From CATQHQ01 sp965243805 (GTDB lineage: Bacteria; Gemmatimonadota; Gemmatimonadetes; Longimicrobiales; Gaopeijiaceae): a DNA stretch of 64,000 nucleotides. Below, piece by piece: positions 18,426-25,507 of this stretch (within the stretch, counting starts at the first letter, position 1; every line of letters starts with the position of its first letter). The DNA lies in the NCBI GenBank assembly GCA_965243805.1, contig OZ251577.1, forward strand, positions 3,472,001 to 3,536,000, given 5' to 3'. The notes beneath the pieces were generated by a model that searched no databases, was not told where the DNA came from, and worked only from the letters and a program-made list of their open reading frames with translations. The translations under genes were made by a program, and so were the position numbers.

Positions 18426-19712
18426 GTGTCCGCGCTTCGCCTCCCTGGACTGGGCCCCATCGTCGGGCACACGACGCCCACCACCAGCCGCATCTGGGCG
18501 CGGGCCGACCCGGCGACCGACGGCGGAGACCACCCGGACGCCGCTCGCCGCACGATGGCCGTCATCGGCGTCCTCTCAAAGGACGGTGCCGCGCTCGACC
18601 CGATGCCGACCGCCTACTTCCGGTTGCGTCGGGAGTTTGACCGCAGCGGCAGCATCAACTTGGGCGCGGACGCGATCCGGTTGCCGGAGGACGATACGCT
18701 GTTCCTCCTGGAGCCCGACTCCGAGTACGAGGTCCGGGTCGGATACCTCGTTCTCGACGACGCCCTGGACGACGACGAGTTCGAGAGCGATGCGCTGCTA
18801 CGCCGGCTGTCGCACTCGAGCGCATGGCGCGACGACCTGCGCCGCCTGGACCCCGCCAAGGCCGGCGCCGTCGTGCGCACGTTCCCCGCCGAGGGACGGG
18901 AGGGAGGCCGGGTCAGCTTCCTGCTGGGCTCCTGCCGCTACCCGGGCCTGCTGTGGAAGGTCCGCCACTCGGACCGCATCTTCGCGCCCATGAGCCGCTT
19001 GGCCGAGGGGAAGGCGGCCAGCCCGGACGCCGCCGACGCCGCGACCGCAGCCGCCCGCGCCGACCGCCCCCGCTTCGTGCTCATGGTGGGCGACCAGATC
19101 TACGCCGACATGTTCAGCACGTTCGTCCCCTTCGGCCGGGCCGACACGGTATCGCGAGTTCCGCGACCGCTACCTGACGGCGTTCGGATCGCCCCGAATC
19201 CGCCGCCTCATGCAGCGGCTGCCCACGTACATGATCCTCGACGACCACGAGATCGAGGACAACTGGTCCCAGGACCGTCTCCGCCGGTCGGCCAAGCACC
19301 AGCTCTTCACGATCGCCGTGGACGCCTACATGAGCTATCAGTGGAGCCACGGCCCACGGACGTGGGGCCGCCGACTCTACTACCGCTTCGACTGCGGCGG
19401 CCTGCCGTTCTTCGTGCTGGACACGCGCACGCAGCGGTTCATCGAAGGCCCCGAGGGCGACTTGTCGCGCAACAACCTGCTCGGCCATCCGACACGTTCC
19501 GCTTCCAGGACTCCCTGGGCCGCGAGGTGGCGATGGACTACCGGGCATGGAACTTCTCCCAGGAGGACAACTTCTCTCACGTGACCGTGGACCGGGAGGC
19601 GGCCGAACTCCGCGTCCGCGTGCACGACAAGCGCGGCAAGCCCGTGGTGGAGGACGACGGCCGTGGCGGCAAGGTTCGCCTCGACGCCAGGCTAGGGTTG
19701 GCGGCGTGGTAG
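18426..19712 (+). pseudogene. PhoD-like alkaline phosphatase, broken by two frameshifts
   Basis: It starts 14 bp after the autotransporter. Frame A carries the family N-terminus with TSRIWARADP and the metal-site motifs GSCRYPGLLW and VLMVGDQIYAD. Near 19149 homology jumps to another frame (YREFRDRYLTAFGSPRIRRLM, then the key LDDHEIEDNW motif), and near 19485-19495 it jumps back (PSDTFRFQDSLGREVAMDYR). No single frame encodes a full PhoD/DUF7800-type enzyme. PhoD enzymes are secreted or periplasmic phosphodiesterases/phosphatases that use Ca/Fe. The loss could be real decay or two sequencing indels; the adjacent relic sequence favours decay. If intact, it would have been co-transcribed with the autotransporter. 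Confidence 0.8.
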
Positions 19713-19919
19713 GATGCGCACAAGAGTGCCATCCGGTTCGTCACACGGTACTTCGGCCAAGACGGAATGCGCGCGATTCGGACGCTCGAGAACGGAGGCG
19801 GCTACTGGATGGGCACTATGTCCGACGCAATCAAATGCCGCAGGTGTGGCCTGGACACCCGGCCGGCCGGACCCGTCGTTCCCATACCTCCGGGGCGTCT
19901 GCCAACTTGCCCGCCCTGA
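19713..19919 (+). pseudogene. Relic in frame with the PhoD end: decarboxylase-like fragment plus a CxxC zinc-ribbon-like tail
   Basis: Straight after the TAG at 19710-19712 the same frame reads on as DAHKSAIRFVTRYFGQDGMR. Its DNA at 19736-19774 matches the decarboxylase gene at 10193-10231 at 35 of 39 positions (protein core RYFGQ(N/D)GMRA). The frame then continues to a TGA at 19917-19919 through KCRRCGLDTRP and a C-terminal CPP. An ATG at 19818 could give a separate 33-residue zinc-ribbon-like peptide with no known function. The likeliest reading is remnant DNA of a second decarboxylase-like gene joined to the broken phosphatase. The remaining bases to 20082 show no gene. Confidence 0.5.
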
Positions 19920-20082
19920 TGAGCTACTGCGGTCTCTATTGGATCCTTCGCCAACCTGTTTCGTTAGCGTTAGCGGATGCACGGACGAAGCGGGAGTCGC
20001 CGCCTGTGACTAATAAAACGAGGCTGCCGCTTCCGGTCAACCCGCGAGCCGAGCGTTGACCGGGTACTCTCTGGTCGTCGTC

Positions 20083-20619
20083 ATGGTCGCAGGTGCGCTT
20101 AGAGAAATGGTTGATAGAAATGTAAGTGCTGGTCTGCTCATCGTGAATGTTGTTCTGCTCGTCATGAATATTGGTGTAACCATCAGCGCAATCTGCTCCG
20201 CTCGTAAGACTACCGTTGCCGCCATGAACATTGAGAAGGCGGCCAAGAGGGCGAAGTACGCCGCCTCCAAGCTAAAGAGCATGGTCACGAACGTAGAGCA
20301 AGCGGCCACCGGCATCGAGAAGGCGGCCAAGAGGGCGGAGTGCGCCGCCTCCAAGCTAGAGAGCACGGCCACGAACATCGCGAGAGCGGCGCAGGGCGAG
20401 CTAGAGGGCGTGGTGAAGAATGCGGAGGCTGCCTCCGCCAAGCTTAAGTGTGCGGCCGACAAGATCATCACAGCGGCGAGCAAATTGGGAGACCCGTGTC
20501 GGAAAGCACTAGAGCAGGTGTGGCGGACAATTCTGATTCTAGTCGTCCTGATAGTCTTACTCGCTTTCCTTCTTGCAAGCCGGCCTGACTTGATATGGTG
20601 GATGCGTGGGCTAGGCTAG
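20083..20619 (+). CDS. Small two-TM protein with a repeated coiled-coil loop, function unknown
   Basis: The product is 178 residues from ATG 20083 (TTG 20056 and ATG 20107 are alternatives; none has a strong ribosome-binding site). A hydrophobic segment (AGLLIVNVVLLVMNIGVTISAI) is followed by about 100 residues of Ala/Lys/Glu-rich helix that includes a 28-residue tandem repeat starting IEKAAKRA, then a second hydrophobic segment (TILILVVLIVLLAFLLA) close to the C-terminus. The architecture (TM, repetitive coiled coil, TM) mirrors the gene at 10819 on the other side of the autotransporter, without the Ig-like part. It is not recognised as a named family. GC is low relative to the backbone. Confidence 0.65.
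   Translation: MVAGALREMVDRNVSAGLLIVNVVLLVMNIGVTISAICSARKTTVAAMNIEKAAKRAKYAASKLKSMVTNVEQAATGIEKAAKRAECAASKLESTATNIARAAQGELEGVVKNAEAASAKLKCAADKIITAASKLGDPCRKALEQVWRTILILVVLIVLLAFLLASRPDLIWWMRGLG
20230..20397 (+). repeat. 84-bp tandem repeat (28 residues) inside the coiled-coil gene
   Basis: Two units, 20230-20313 and 20314-20397, encode IEKAAKRAKYAASKLKSM... and IEKAAKRAECAASKLEST.... They are clearly homologous at the DNA level, with most differences in their second halves. Confidence 0.75.
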
Positions 20620-20632
20620 GCTAGGCTAGCTC
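20608..20632. repeat. CTAGG-type pentamer repeat, inverted partner of 12014-12030
   Basis: This segment reads gggctaggctaggctaggct followed by agctc and overlaps the stop of the preceding gene. Its reverse complement shares the ctagcctagcctag core with 12014-12028, so short inverted copies bracket 12.0-20.6 kb. It may be chance low complexity. Confidence 0.5.
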
Positions 20633-20739
20633 AAAGAGGGAATTCGGCATACGGCCCGAGTTGCCGTGGCGGCCTAGAGGTACTCGTCACCAACTCGGTG
20701 GCTTGACCCACTGCCGGCCGTCGGCCCATCCTATCCAGC

Positions 20740-21528
20740 ATGATCGCTGTGTACTGCAAGTGCCCGCAGCTGCTGGAGCAGTTGTGCCCGTCCCTGCGCG
20801 GCGTGGAAGTCGCGTGGGCAGAGGCGTGGAACCACTTCGTGGCACGCCTGTCGGACGCGGAAGCCGGAGTCTACTGCACGCCGGACTACACTCTGGACGA
20901 CTCGACCAGCCTGCGGAAGGTCGTCGGCGCAACCGTCGGCGGGCCGTCCTGCGTAGTCGTCACACCCCTGTCCTTGGAGCGGCTGCAACTGCTCCGCGAA
21001 ATGGACCCGTCCTGGTTCGAAGTCGTCTGGGCGGAGGAAGTTGCGGACCGTCTGCTGGTCGGCCTTGAACGAGCGGGATGGCACAACGACCCGCTCCAAG
21101 TGCTAGCCAACCGTATCCTGGCCAGTGCCGAGCCGAGGCCGTCGGTGGAGAAGGCGTTGCGGATCGCTTGCGGCCTGGACCAACCAAAATCTACCCCCCC
21201 CCCCCCCCCGCATAATGTAAAAAGGCTCGCACGTCAAGTCTATGTGGAGCCCGACACCCTGCGTCGCTACTGGCGGGCCGACATTCCCCTCCGGTGCGGC
21301 GTCAAGGAGTTCCTGGGGTGGGCGGTTCTGCTCTGGGCGGTGCCCCAGCGAGGGACCAGGTCCTGGCGCGGGATCTGCAACGAGGGCCGGTTCCAACGTC
21401 GAACGTTGGAGCGGCTGGCTCGCCGCAAGCTGGGATGCACGCTGGCGGTCGCGGGGCGGAACCCCGAGCGCGTGAAGAGCGCCTTCCGGGCGTGGGTGGC
21501 TGAACGGTCGGACGCGAGCGCAACCTAG
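20740..21528 (+). CDS. Putative regulator: alpha/beta N-domain and HTH-like C-domain joined across a poly-C tract
   Basis: The product has 262 residues and is not recognised as a named family. Residues 1-145 look like an alpha/beta domain with alternating hydrophobic strands (GPSCVVVTPLSLERLQLL) and vaguely resemble a receiver domain, but show no clear phospho-acceptor Asp. Residues 158-262 are basic and helical, with two possible helix-turn-helix units (NVKRLARQVYVEPDTLRRYW and GRFQRRTLERLARRKLGC), AraC-like in feel. The two parts are joined by KSTPPPPPH, encoded by a run of 16 C. Either a one-base loss or a one-base gain there puts a TAA within about four codons, deleting the DNA-binding part. 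A TTGACC box at 20703-20708 and CATCCT at 20727-20732 (18-bp spacer) would place transcription start at the ATG itself. Confidence 0.65.
   Translation: MIAVYCKCPQLLEQLCPSLRGVEVAWAEAWNHFVARLSDAEAGVYCTPDYTLDDSTSLRKVVGATVGGPSCVVVTPLSLERLQLLREMDPSWFEVVWAEEVADRLLVGLERAGWHNDPLQVLANRILASAEPRPSVEKALRIACGLDQPKSTPPPPPHNVKRLARQVYVEPDTLRRYWRADIPLRCGVKEFLGWAVLLWAVPQRGTRSWRGICNEGRFQRRTLERLARRKLGCTLAVAGRNPERVKSAFRAWVAERSDASAT
21194..21209 (+). repeat. Homopolymeric tract of 16 C inside a coding region
   Basis: The run lies in frame between the two domains of the putative regulator and is followed by gcataatgtaaaaagg. With 16 C the frame continues; with 15 C it reads ..cgc ata atg taa; with 17 C it reads ..gca taa. 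Long poly-C or poly-G tracts are classic slipped-strand contingency sequences. Confidence 0.9.
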
Positions 21529-21556
21529 CCGAGAAACTACGCCGAGCCGCTACCTG

Positions 21557-21961
21557 TCATTGCGCCTCCGGGCCGTCTTCCTGGCCGCCCTCCGTCTCCT
21601 CGCCAACCGCATAGTCCCCGGCTGGTTCCTGCACCACGAGCCGCCGCGGTGCCGATCTCTCGTCAAGCTTGGTGCCGAGGACGCTCACGGCCGTCTTTAC
21701 CTTGCCGATCTCCGTGACGAGCTCCTGGTGGTCGGTGCGAGCCCGATCCTCGACACGGTCGATGCGCCTTCCGAGTCCCTGGTCAACCTCCCTGATCCGC
21801 TGCCCGAGCCCCTCCTCGACCTGGTCGATCCGTTGGCCAAGCCGCTTCTCGACCCGGTCGATGCGCTTGCCGATGTCGGCTCGCAGAGCCAGGACGATCC
21901 CGATGGCCGAGCCGACGACCGAGACGATCGTCAAGAATGCGTCGCTGGTGAAGAAGTCCAT
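21557..21961 (-). CDS. Membrane-anchored coiled-coil protein with 11-residue repeats, copy 1
   Basis: The product is 134 residues from the ATG at 21961. That start is preferred over an upstream ATG at 21976 because the paralogue at 22378 lacks the latter and both begin MDFF(T/S)SDAF. An N-terminal TM (LTIVSVVGSAIGIVLAL) is followed by four hendecads of the form RIDRVEEGLGQ, a helix (DHQELVTEIGKVKTAVSVLG) and a disordered acidic tail. The N-terminal anchor plus hendecad stalk resembles short phage- or symbiont-type DUF proteins, but no family is named. It is a tandem duplicate of the next gene; the two differ mainly by two extra 33-bp hendecads here. A third broken copy is at 10613-10681. The function is unknown. 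Confidence 0.7.
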   Translation of the reverse strand: MDFFTSDAFLTIVSVVGSAIGIVLALRADIGKRIDRVEKRLGQRIDQVEEGLGQRIREVDQGLGRRIDRVEDRARTDHQELVTEIGKVKTAVSVLGTKLDERSAPRRLVVQEPAGDYAVGEETEGGQEDGPEAQ

Positions 21962-22051
21962 CCCGTTCCGCCCCATTCCCCGGGCCTTGGCCCGGTTCCC
22001 TCCATTGAGTTAGTGCTTCGCCGAACGCCTCGCCCAACCCGGCTGGCCCCC

Positions 22052-22378
22052 CTAACTGTTTTCCTGGCTGCCCTCCGGCTCATCGCCAACCGCATAGGCC
22101 CCGGCTGGTTCCTGCACCAGGAGCCGCCGTGGCGCCGATCTCTCGTCAAGCTTGGTGGCGAGGACGCTCACGGCCGTCTTCACCTTGCCGATCTCCGCGA
22201 CGAGTTCCCGGTGGTCGGCGCGAGCCCGATCCTCGACCCGGTCGATGCGCCGCCCGAGCCCCTCCTCGACCCGGTCGATGCGCTTGCCGATGTCGGCTCG
22301 CAGGGCCAGGACGATCCCGATCGCCGAGCCGACGACCGAGACGATTGTCAAGAATGCGTCGCTGCTGAAGAAGTCCAT
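22052..22378 (-). CDS. Membrane-anchored coiled-coil protein with 11-residue repeats, copy 2
   Basis: The product is 108 residues and is the upstream member of the tandem pair (91 nt from copy 1). It has the same MDFFSSDAFLTIVSVVGSA membrane anchor, only about two hendecads (RIDRVEEGLGR, RIDRVEDRARA), and the same tail ending in an acidic Glu/Gly-rich segment. DNA identity between copies is high throughout, including the tail, so duplication is recent. A purine-rich GGGAGAAAGGG precedes the start. The 147 bp between this gene and pntB (22379-22525) show no further gene. Confidence 0.7.
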   Translation of the reverse strand: MDFFSSDAFLTIVSVVGSAIGIVLALRADIGKRIDRVEEGLGRRIDRVEDRARADHRELVAEIGKVKTAVSVLATKLDERSAPRRLLVQEPAGAYAVGDEPEGSQENS

Positions 22379-22525
22379 CCCATTCCGCCCTTTCTCCCGG
22401 ACCTTGGCCCCGGGTCAGTCCCATCCATGAGCACCTCGCCCGGCCGGAACCTCCGGTCCCGACCTCTGCCCCACAGCATAACCCCCTTGGCAAGCCCCCC
22501 GCTTGGCCCCCCCTCAGGGACAACC

Positions 22526-23911
22526 TCAGGCCTCCCGCACCTCCCGCACCAAGTCCGACATCGCCTGCTTGGCGTCGCCGAAGAACATCATCGAGTTCTC
22601 CAGGTAGAAGAGGTCGTTGTCGATGCCGGCGAACCCGGCGCTGAGCGAGCGCTTCATGACGATCACGCTCCGGGCGTGGTCCACGTCCAGGATCGGCATC
22701 CCGGCGATCACCGAGTCCGGGTCGCGGGCTGCCGGGTTCACCACGTCGTTGGCGCCCACCACCAGCACCACGTCGGTGGAGGCGAACTCGGGATTGATCT
22801 CGTCCAGGTCCAGCAGCTGGTCGTACGACACGTCCGCTTCCGCCAGCAGAACGTTCATGTGGCCGGGCATCCGGCCCGCCACCGGGTGGATGCCGAAGCG
22901 CACGGTCACGCCGCGCTCCTGCAGCATGTCGCACACCTTCTTCAGTTCGTGCTGGGCCTGCGCCACGGCCAAGCCGTACCCTGGCACCACCACCACCGAG
23001 CCCGCGTAGGCCAGGATCATCGCCGCCTGCTCGGCGTCCACGTCCCGAACCGGGCGCTCTCCGGTCTTGATGCGCGCCTTGGGTCCCTCCGCCCCGAACG
23101 CCCCGAACGCCACGTTGCCCAGGGAGCGGTTCATCGCCTTGCACATGATCTGGGTCAAGATCAGCCCCGAGGCGCCCACCAGCGCGCCCGCGATGATCAG
23201 GATCATGTTGCCCAGCACGAACCCCGTGGCCGCCGCCGCCAGCCCCGAGTACGAGTTGAGGAGCGAGACCACCACGGGCATGTCGGCGCCGCCGATGGGG
23301 ATCACCAGCAGGACCCCGAGTACGAGGGCCGCCGCCGCCAGGGCGAAGTACATCTCCGGCGAGCCGCCGCCCACCGTGAACGCGACGCCGGCCACCAGAA
23401 TGCCCAGGAAGAGCACGGCGTTGGCGGTCTTCTGCAACGGGAACACCACAGGGTTGCCGGTGACCACCCCCTGCAACTTGCCGTAGGCGATGAAGCTGCC
23501 GGACAGGGTCACGGCGCCGATCAGCGTGCCCAAGATGATCGTAGCCCCCGAAGCCGCGGCCAACTCGCCGTTGCCGTTCGCCACGCGCAGGAACTCGGCC
23601 CCGGCCACCGCCGCCGAGGCGCCGCCCCCGAAGCCGTTGAATGCCGCCACCAGCTGGGGCATCGCCGTCATCTGGATCGTGCGGGCCAGGAACGCGCCCG
23701 CCACCGCGCCGACCAACACCGACGCCGCGACGGTGGGCCAGGTCAGGATCTGGTTCTGGAGGACGGTCACCACCACGGCCACCAGCATGGCCAGGGCGGC
23801 GCGGGCGTTCCCCGAGCGGGCGGTGGCCGGCGAAGAGAGCTGCTTGATCCCCGAGACGAAGAGGAACGCCGACACCAGCAGCGCCAAGTGAGCGATCAGA
23901 GTCGTGTCCAC
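22526..23911 (-). CDS. pntB: NAD(P)+ transhydrogenase subunit beta
   Basis: The product has 461 residues. The N-terminal half is a bundle of about eight to nine hydrophobic segments (dII proton channel). The C-terminal half is the NADP(H)-binding dIII domain with VVVPGYGLAVAQAQHELKK, HPVAGRMPGHMNVLLAEADV, VLVVGANDVVNPAARDPDS and FYLENSMMFFGDAKQAMSDL, all hallmark PntB motifs. The enzyme couples proton entry to hydride transfer from NADH to NADP+ in the inner membrane. It is the last gene of the pntAA-pntAB-pntB operon, 7 nt after pntAB. The length is normal for the family. It continues into the accessory island with no visible terminator. Confidence 0.97.
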   Translation of the reverse strand: MDTTLIAHLALLVSAFLFVSGIKQLSSPATARSGNARAALAMLVAVVVTVLQNQILTWPTVAASVLVGAVAGAFLARTIQMTAMPQLVAAFNGFGGGASAAVAGAEFLRVANGNGELAAASGATIILGTLIGAVTLSGSFIAYGKLQGVVTGNPVVFPLQKTANAVLFLGILVAGVAFTVGGGSPEMYFALAAAALVLGVLLVIPIGGADMPVVVSLLNSYSGLAAAATGFVLGNMILIIAGALVGASGLILTQIMCKAMNRSLGNVAFGAFGAEGPKARIKTGERPVRDVDAEQAAMILAYAGSVVVVPGYGLAVAQAQHELKKVCDMLQERGVTVRFGIHPVAGRMPGHMNVLLAEADVSYDQLLDLDEINPEFASTDVVLVVGANDVVNPAARDPDSVIAGMPILDVDHARSVIVMKRSLSAGFAGIDNDLFYLENSMMFFGDAKQAMSDLVREVREA

Positions 23912-23918
23912 GGCGCGA

Positions 23919-24197
23919 TCAGCCTTTCTTGAACATGCGGAGCATGCGGTCGGTCACCATGAAGCCGCCGACCACGTTGATCGTCGCCATGACGATCCCC
24001 GCGGCACCCAGCCACTTCACCACCGGCGTATGGGCCGCCCCGGTCACCACCAGCGCCCCGATGAGGGCGATCCCCGAGATCGCGTTGGCGCCGGACATGA
24101 GGGGCGTGTGAAGGGTAGGGGGGACCTTGGAGATCACCTCTCGTCCAGCCAGGGTGGCCAGCACGAACACGTACAGGCCGATCAGCATCTCGCTCAT
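23919..24197 (-). CDS. pntAB: NAD(P)+ transhydrogenase subunit alpha, membrane part (alpha2)
   Basis: The product has 92 residues. It begins MSEMLIGLYVFVLATLAGRE and holds three to four membrane segments, with ISKVPPTLHTPLMSGANAISG, the conserved motif of the transhydrogenase alpha2 subunit. It completes the proton channel with PntB. The start overlaps the end of pntAA by 4 nt (ATGA), so translation is coupled. The split alpha subunit is the arrangement seen in Rhodospirillum and Thermus. Confidence 0.95.
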   Translation of the reverse strand: MSEMLIGLYVFVLATLAGREVISKVPPTLHTPLMSGANAISGIALIGALVVTGAAHTPVVKWLGAAGIVMATINVVGGFMVTDRMLRMFKKG

Positions 24198-25342
24198 GTG
24201 CGCTGCTCCGTTGCGCCGGCCAGAATCGCTCCGACCCGCTCGTTCACGACTTCGCCGTCCCGTGTGACGCAGGTGGCGGCGGTGATCTCGTCCTCCGGGT
24301 TCGTCCGGCCCTCGTCGTCGAAGAGGTGGCACACGAAGGCGGCCAAGTTGCGGGCGTACATCTCGCTGGCGTGGAAGGGAAGCTCCGCCGGCAGGTTGGA
24401 CGGTCCCATGACCGCCACGCCGTTGTGGACGACCGTCTCGCCGGCCGAGGTCAGCTCGCAGTTGCCGCCCGACTCGGACGCCAAGTCCACGATCGCGCTC
24501 CCCGCCCGCATCGACTCCACCATCTCCTTGGTGACCAGAAGCGGCGCGGGCCGACCCGGGATCTGGGCCGTGGAGACCACCAAGTCCATCTCCTGAATGT
24601 GGGACGCGATCAGGTCCAGTTCCCGCTGGTGCTCCTCCTCCGAAAGGGCTTTGGCGTAACCCCCCTCGTCTTCGGCGCCCTCGTCGAGTTCCGCCTCCAG
24701 GAAGGTGGCGCCCAGGCTCTGCACCTGCTCCTTCACCGCGGGCCGCACGTCGAACGCCGACACCACCGCGCCCAGCCGCCTGGCGGTGGCGATCGCCTGC
24801 AGCCCCGCTACGCCGGCGCCCAGGATCATCGCCTTGGCGGGGCGGATCGTGCCCGCCGCCGTGGTGAGCATCGGAAGGAAGCGGGTCACGGCGTCGGCGC
24901 CCAGCAGCACGGCCTTGTAGCCCGCCACCGTCGCCTGGGAGGAGAGCACGTCCATCTTCTGCGCGCGGGTGATCCGGGGGACCAACTCCACGGCGAACGA
25001 GGCCACCCCGCGCTCCGCCAGTGCCGTGACGGCGGCGGCCGACGGACTCAAGGGGCTCAGGTGACAGGCCAGCGCGCATCCTTGGGGAAGCGCCGACGCC
25101 TCCTCCGCAGAGGGCGGCTGAACCTTGAGGACGAGCTGCGCGCCCTCCAGTGCCGATTCCCGGTCCGCCGCCACCTCCGCTCCCGCCTCCCGGAAGTCGT
25201 CGTCGACAAAGGACGCGTCCGTGCCGGCGCCCGCTTGGACGCGGAGCTTCCAGTCGCGCTTCTGGTACTCGCGCATCGCGCTCGGAGCCAGTGCCACGCG
25301 CCGCTCGCCCGGGCGCGTCTCGGTGATGACCGCAACTCTCAT
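24194..25342 (-). CDS. pntAA: NAD(P)+ transhydrogenase subunit alpha, NAD-binding part (alpha1)
   Basis: The product is 382 residues from ATG 25342; a longer in-frame extension upstream lacks family similarity. It has the alanine-dehydrogenase/PNT N-domain (TETRPGERRVALAPSAM), the central AGYKAVLLGADAVTRFLPML segment, a Rossmann fold with AMILGAGVAGLQAIATARRL, and the mobile-loop and dimer region (VVSTAQIPGRPAPLLVTKEM). It binds NAD(H) in the cytoplasm as dI of the transhydrogenase. It is the first gene of the minus-strand operon, divergent from yifB across 165 bp (25343-25507). That gap contains a run of nine A near 25421-25430 but no promoter that could be called with confidence. Confidence 0.95.
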   Translation of the reverse strand: MRVAVITETRPGERRVALAPSAMREYQKRDWKLRVQAGAGTDASFVDDDFREAGAEVAADRESALEGAQLVLKVQPPSAEEASALPQGCALACHLSPLSPSAAAVTALAERGVASFAVELVPRITRAQKMDVLSSQATVAGYKAVLLGADAVTRFLPMLTTAAGTIRPAKAMILGAGVAGLQAIATARRLGAVVSAFDVRPAVKEQVQSLGATFLEAELDEGAEDEGGYAKALSEEEHQRELDLIASHIQEMDLVVSTAQIPGRPAPLLVTKEMVESMRAGSAIVDLASESGGNCELTSAGETVVHNGVAVMGPSNLPAELPFHASEMYARNLAAFVCHLFDDEGRTNPEDEITAATCVTRDGEVVNERVGAILAGATEQRT

Positions 25343-25507
25343 GGGCCTCGATTCTCGATTCTGGTGGAAATGGAACCGCGACAACTTGCGGCGCCGATCG
25401 CCGTTCCGCCAGACAATGCCAAAAAAAAATTTGGCCGATCCAGCTATCCAATCGTCCCAGTCCATGCGATACGCTGTGGCTAAAGGTCTCCTGCCGGAGG
25501 TATCGCC

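Noticed and set aside
20608..20632. Terminal inverted repeats of an insertion sequence
   Set aside because: The motif is a simple pentamer repeat; no transposase gene and no target-site duplication were found.
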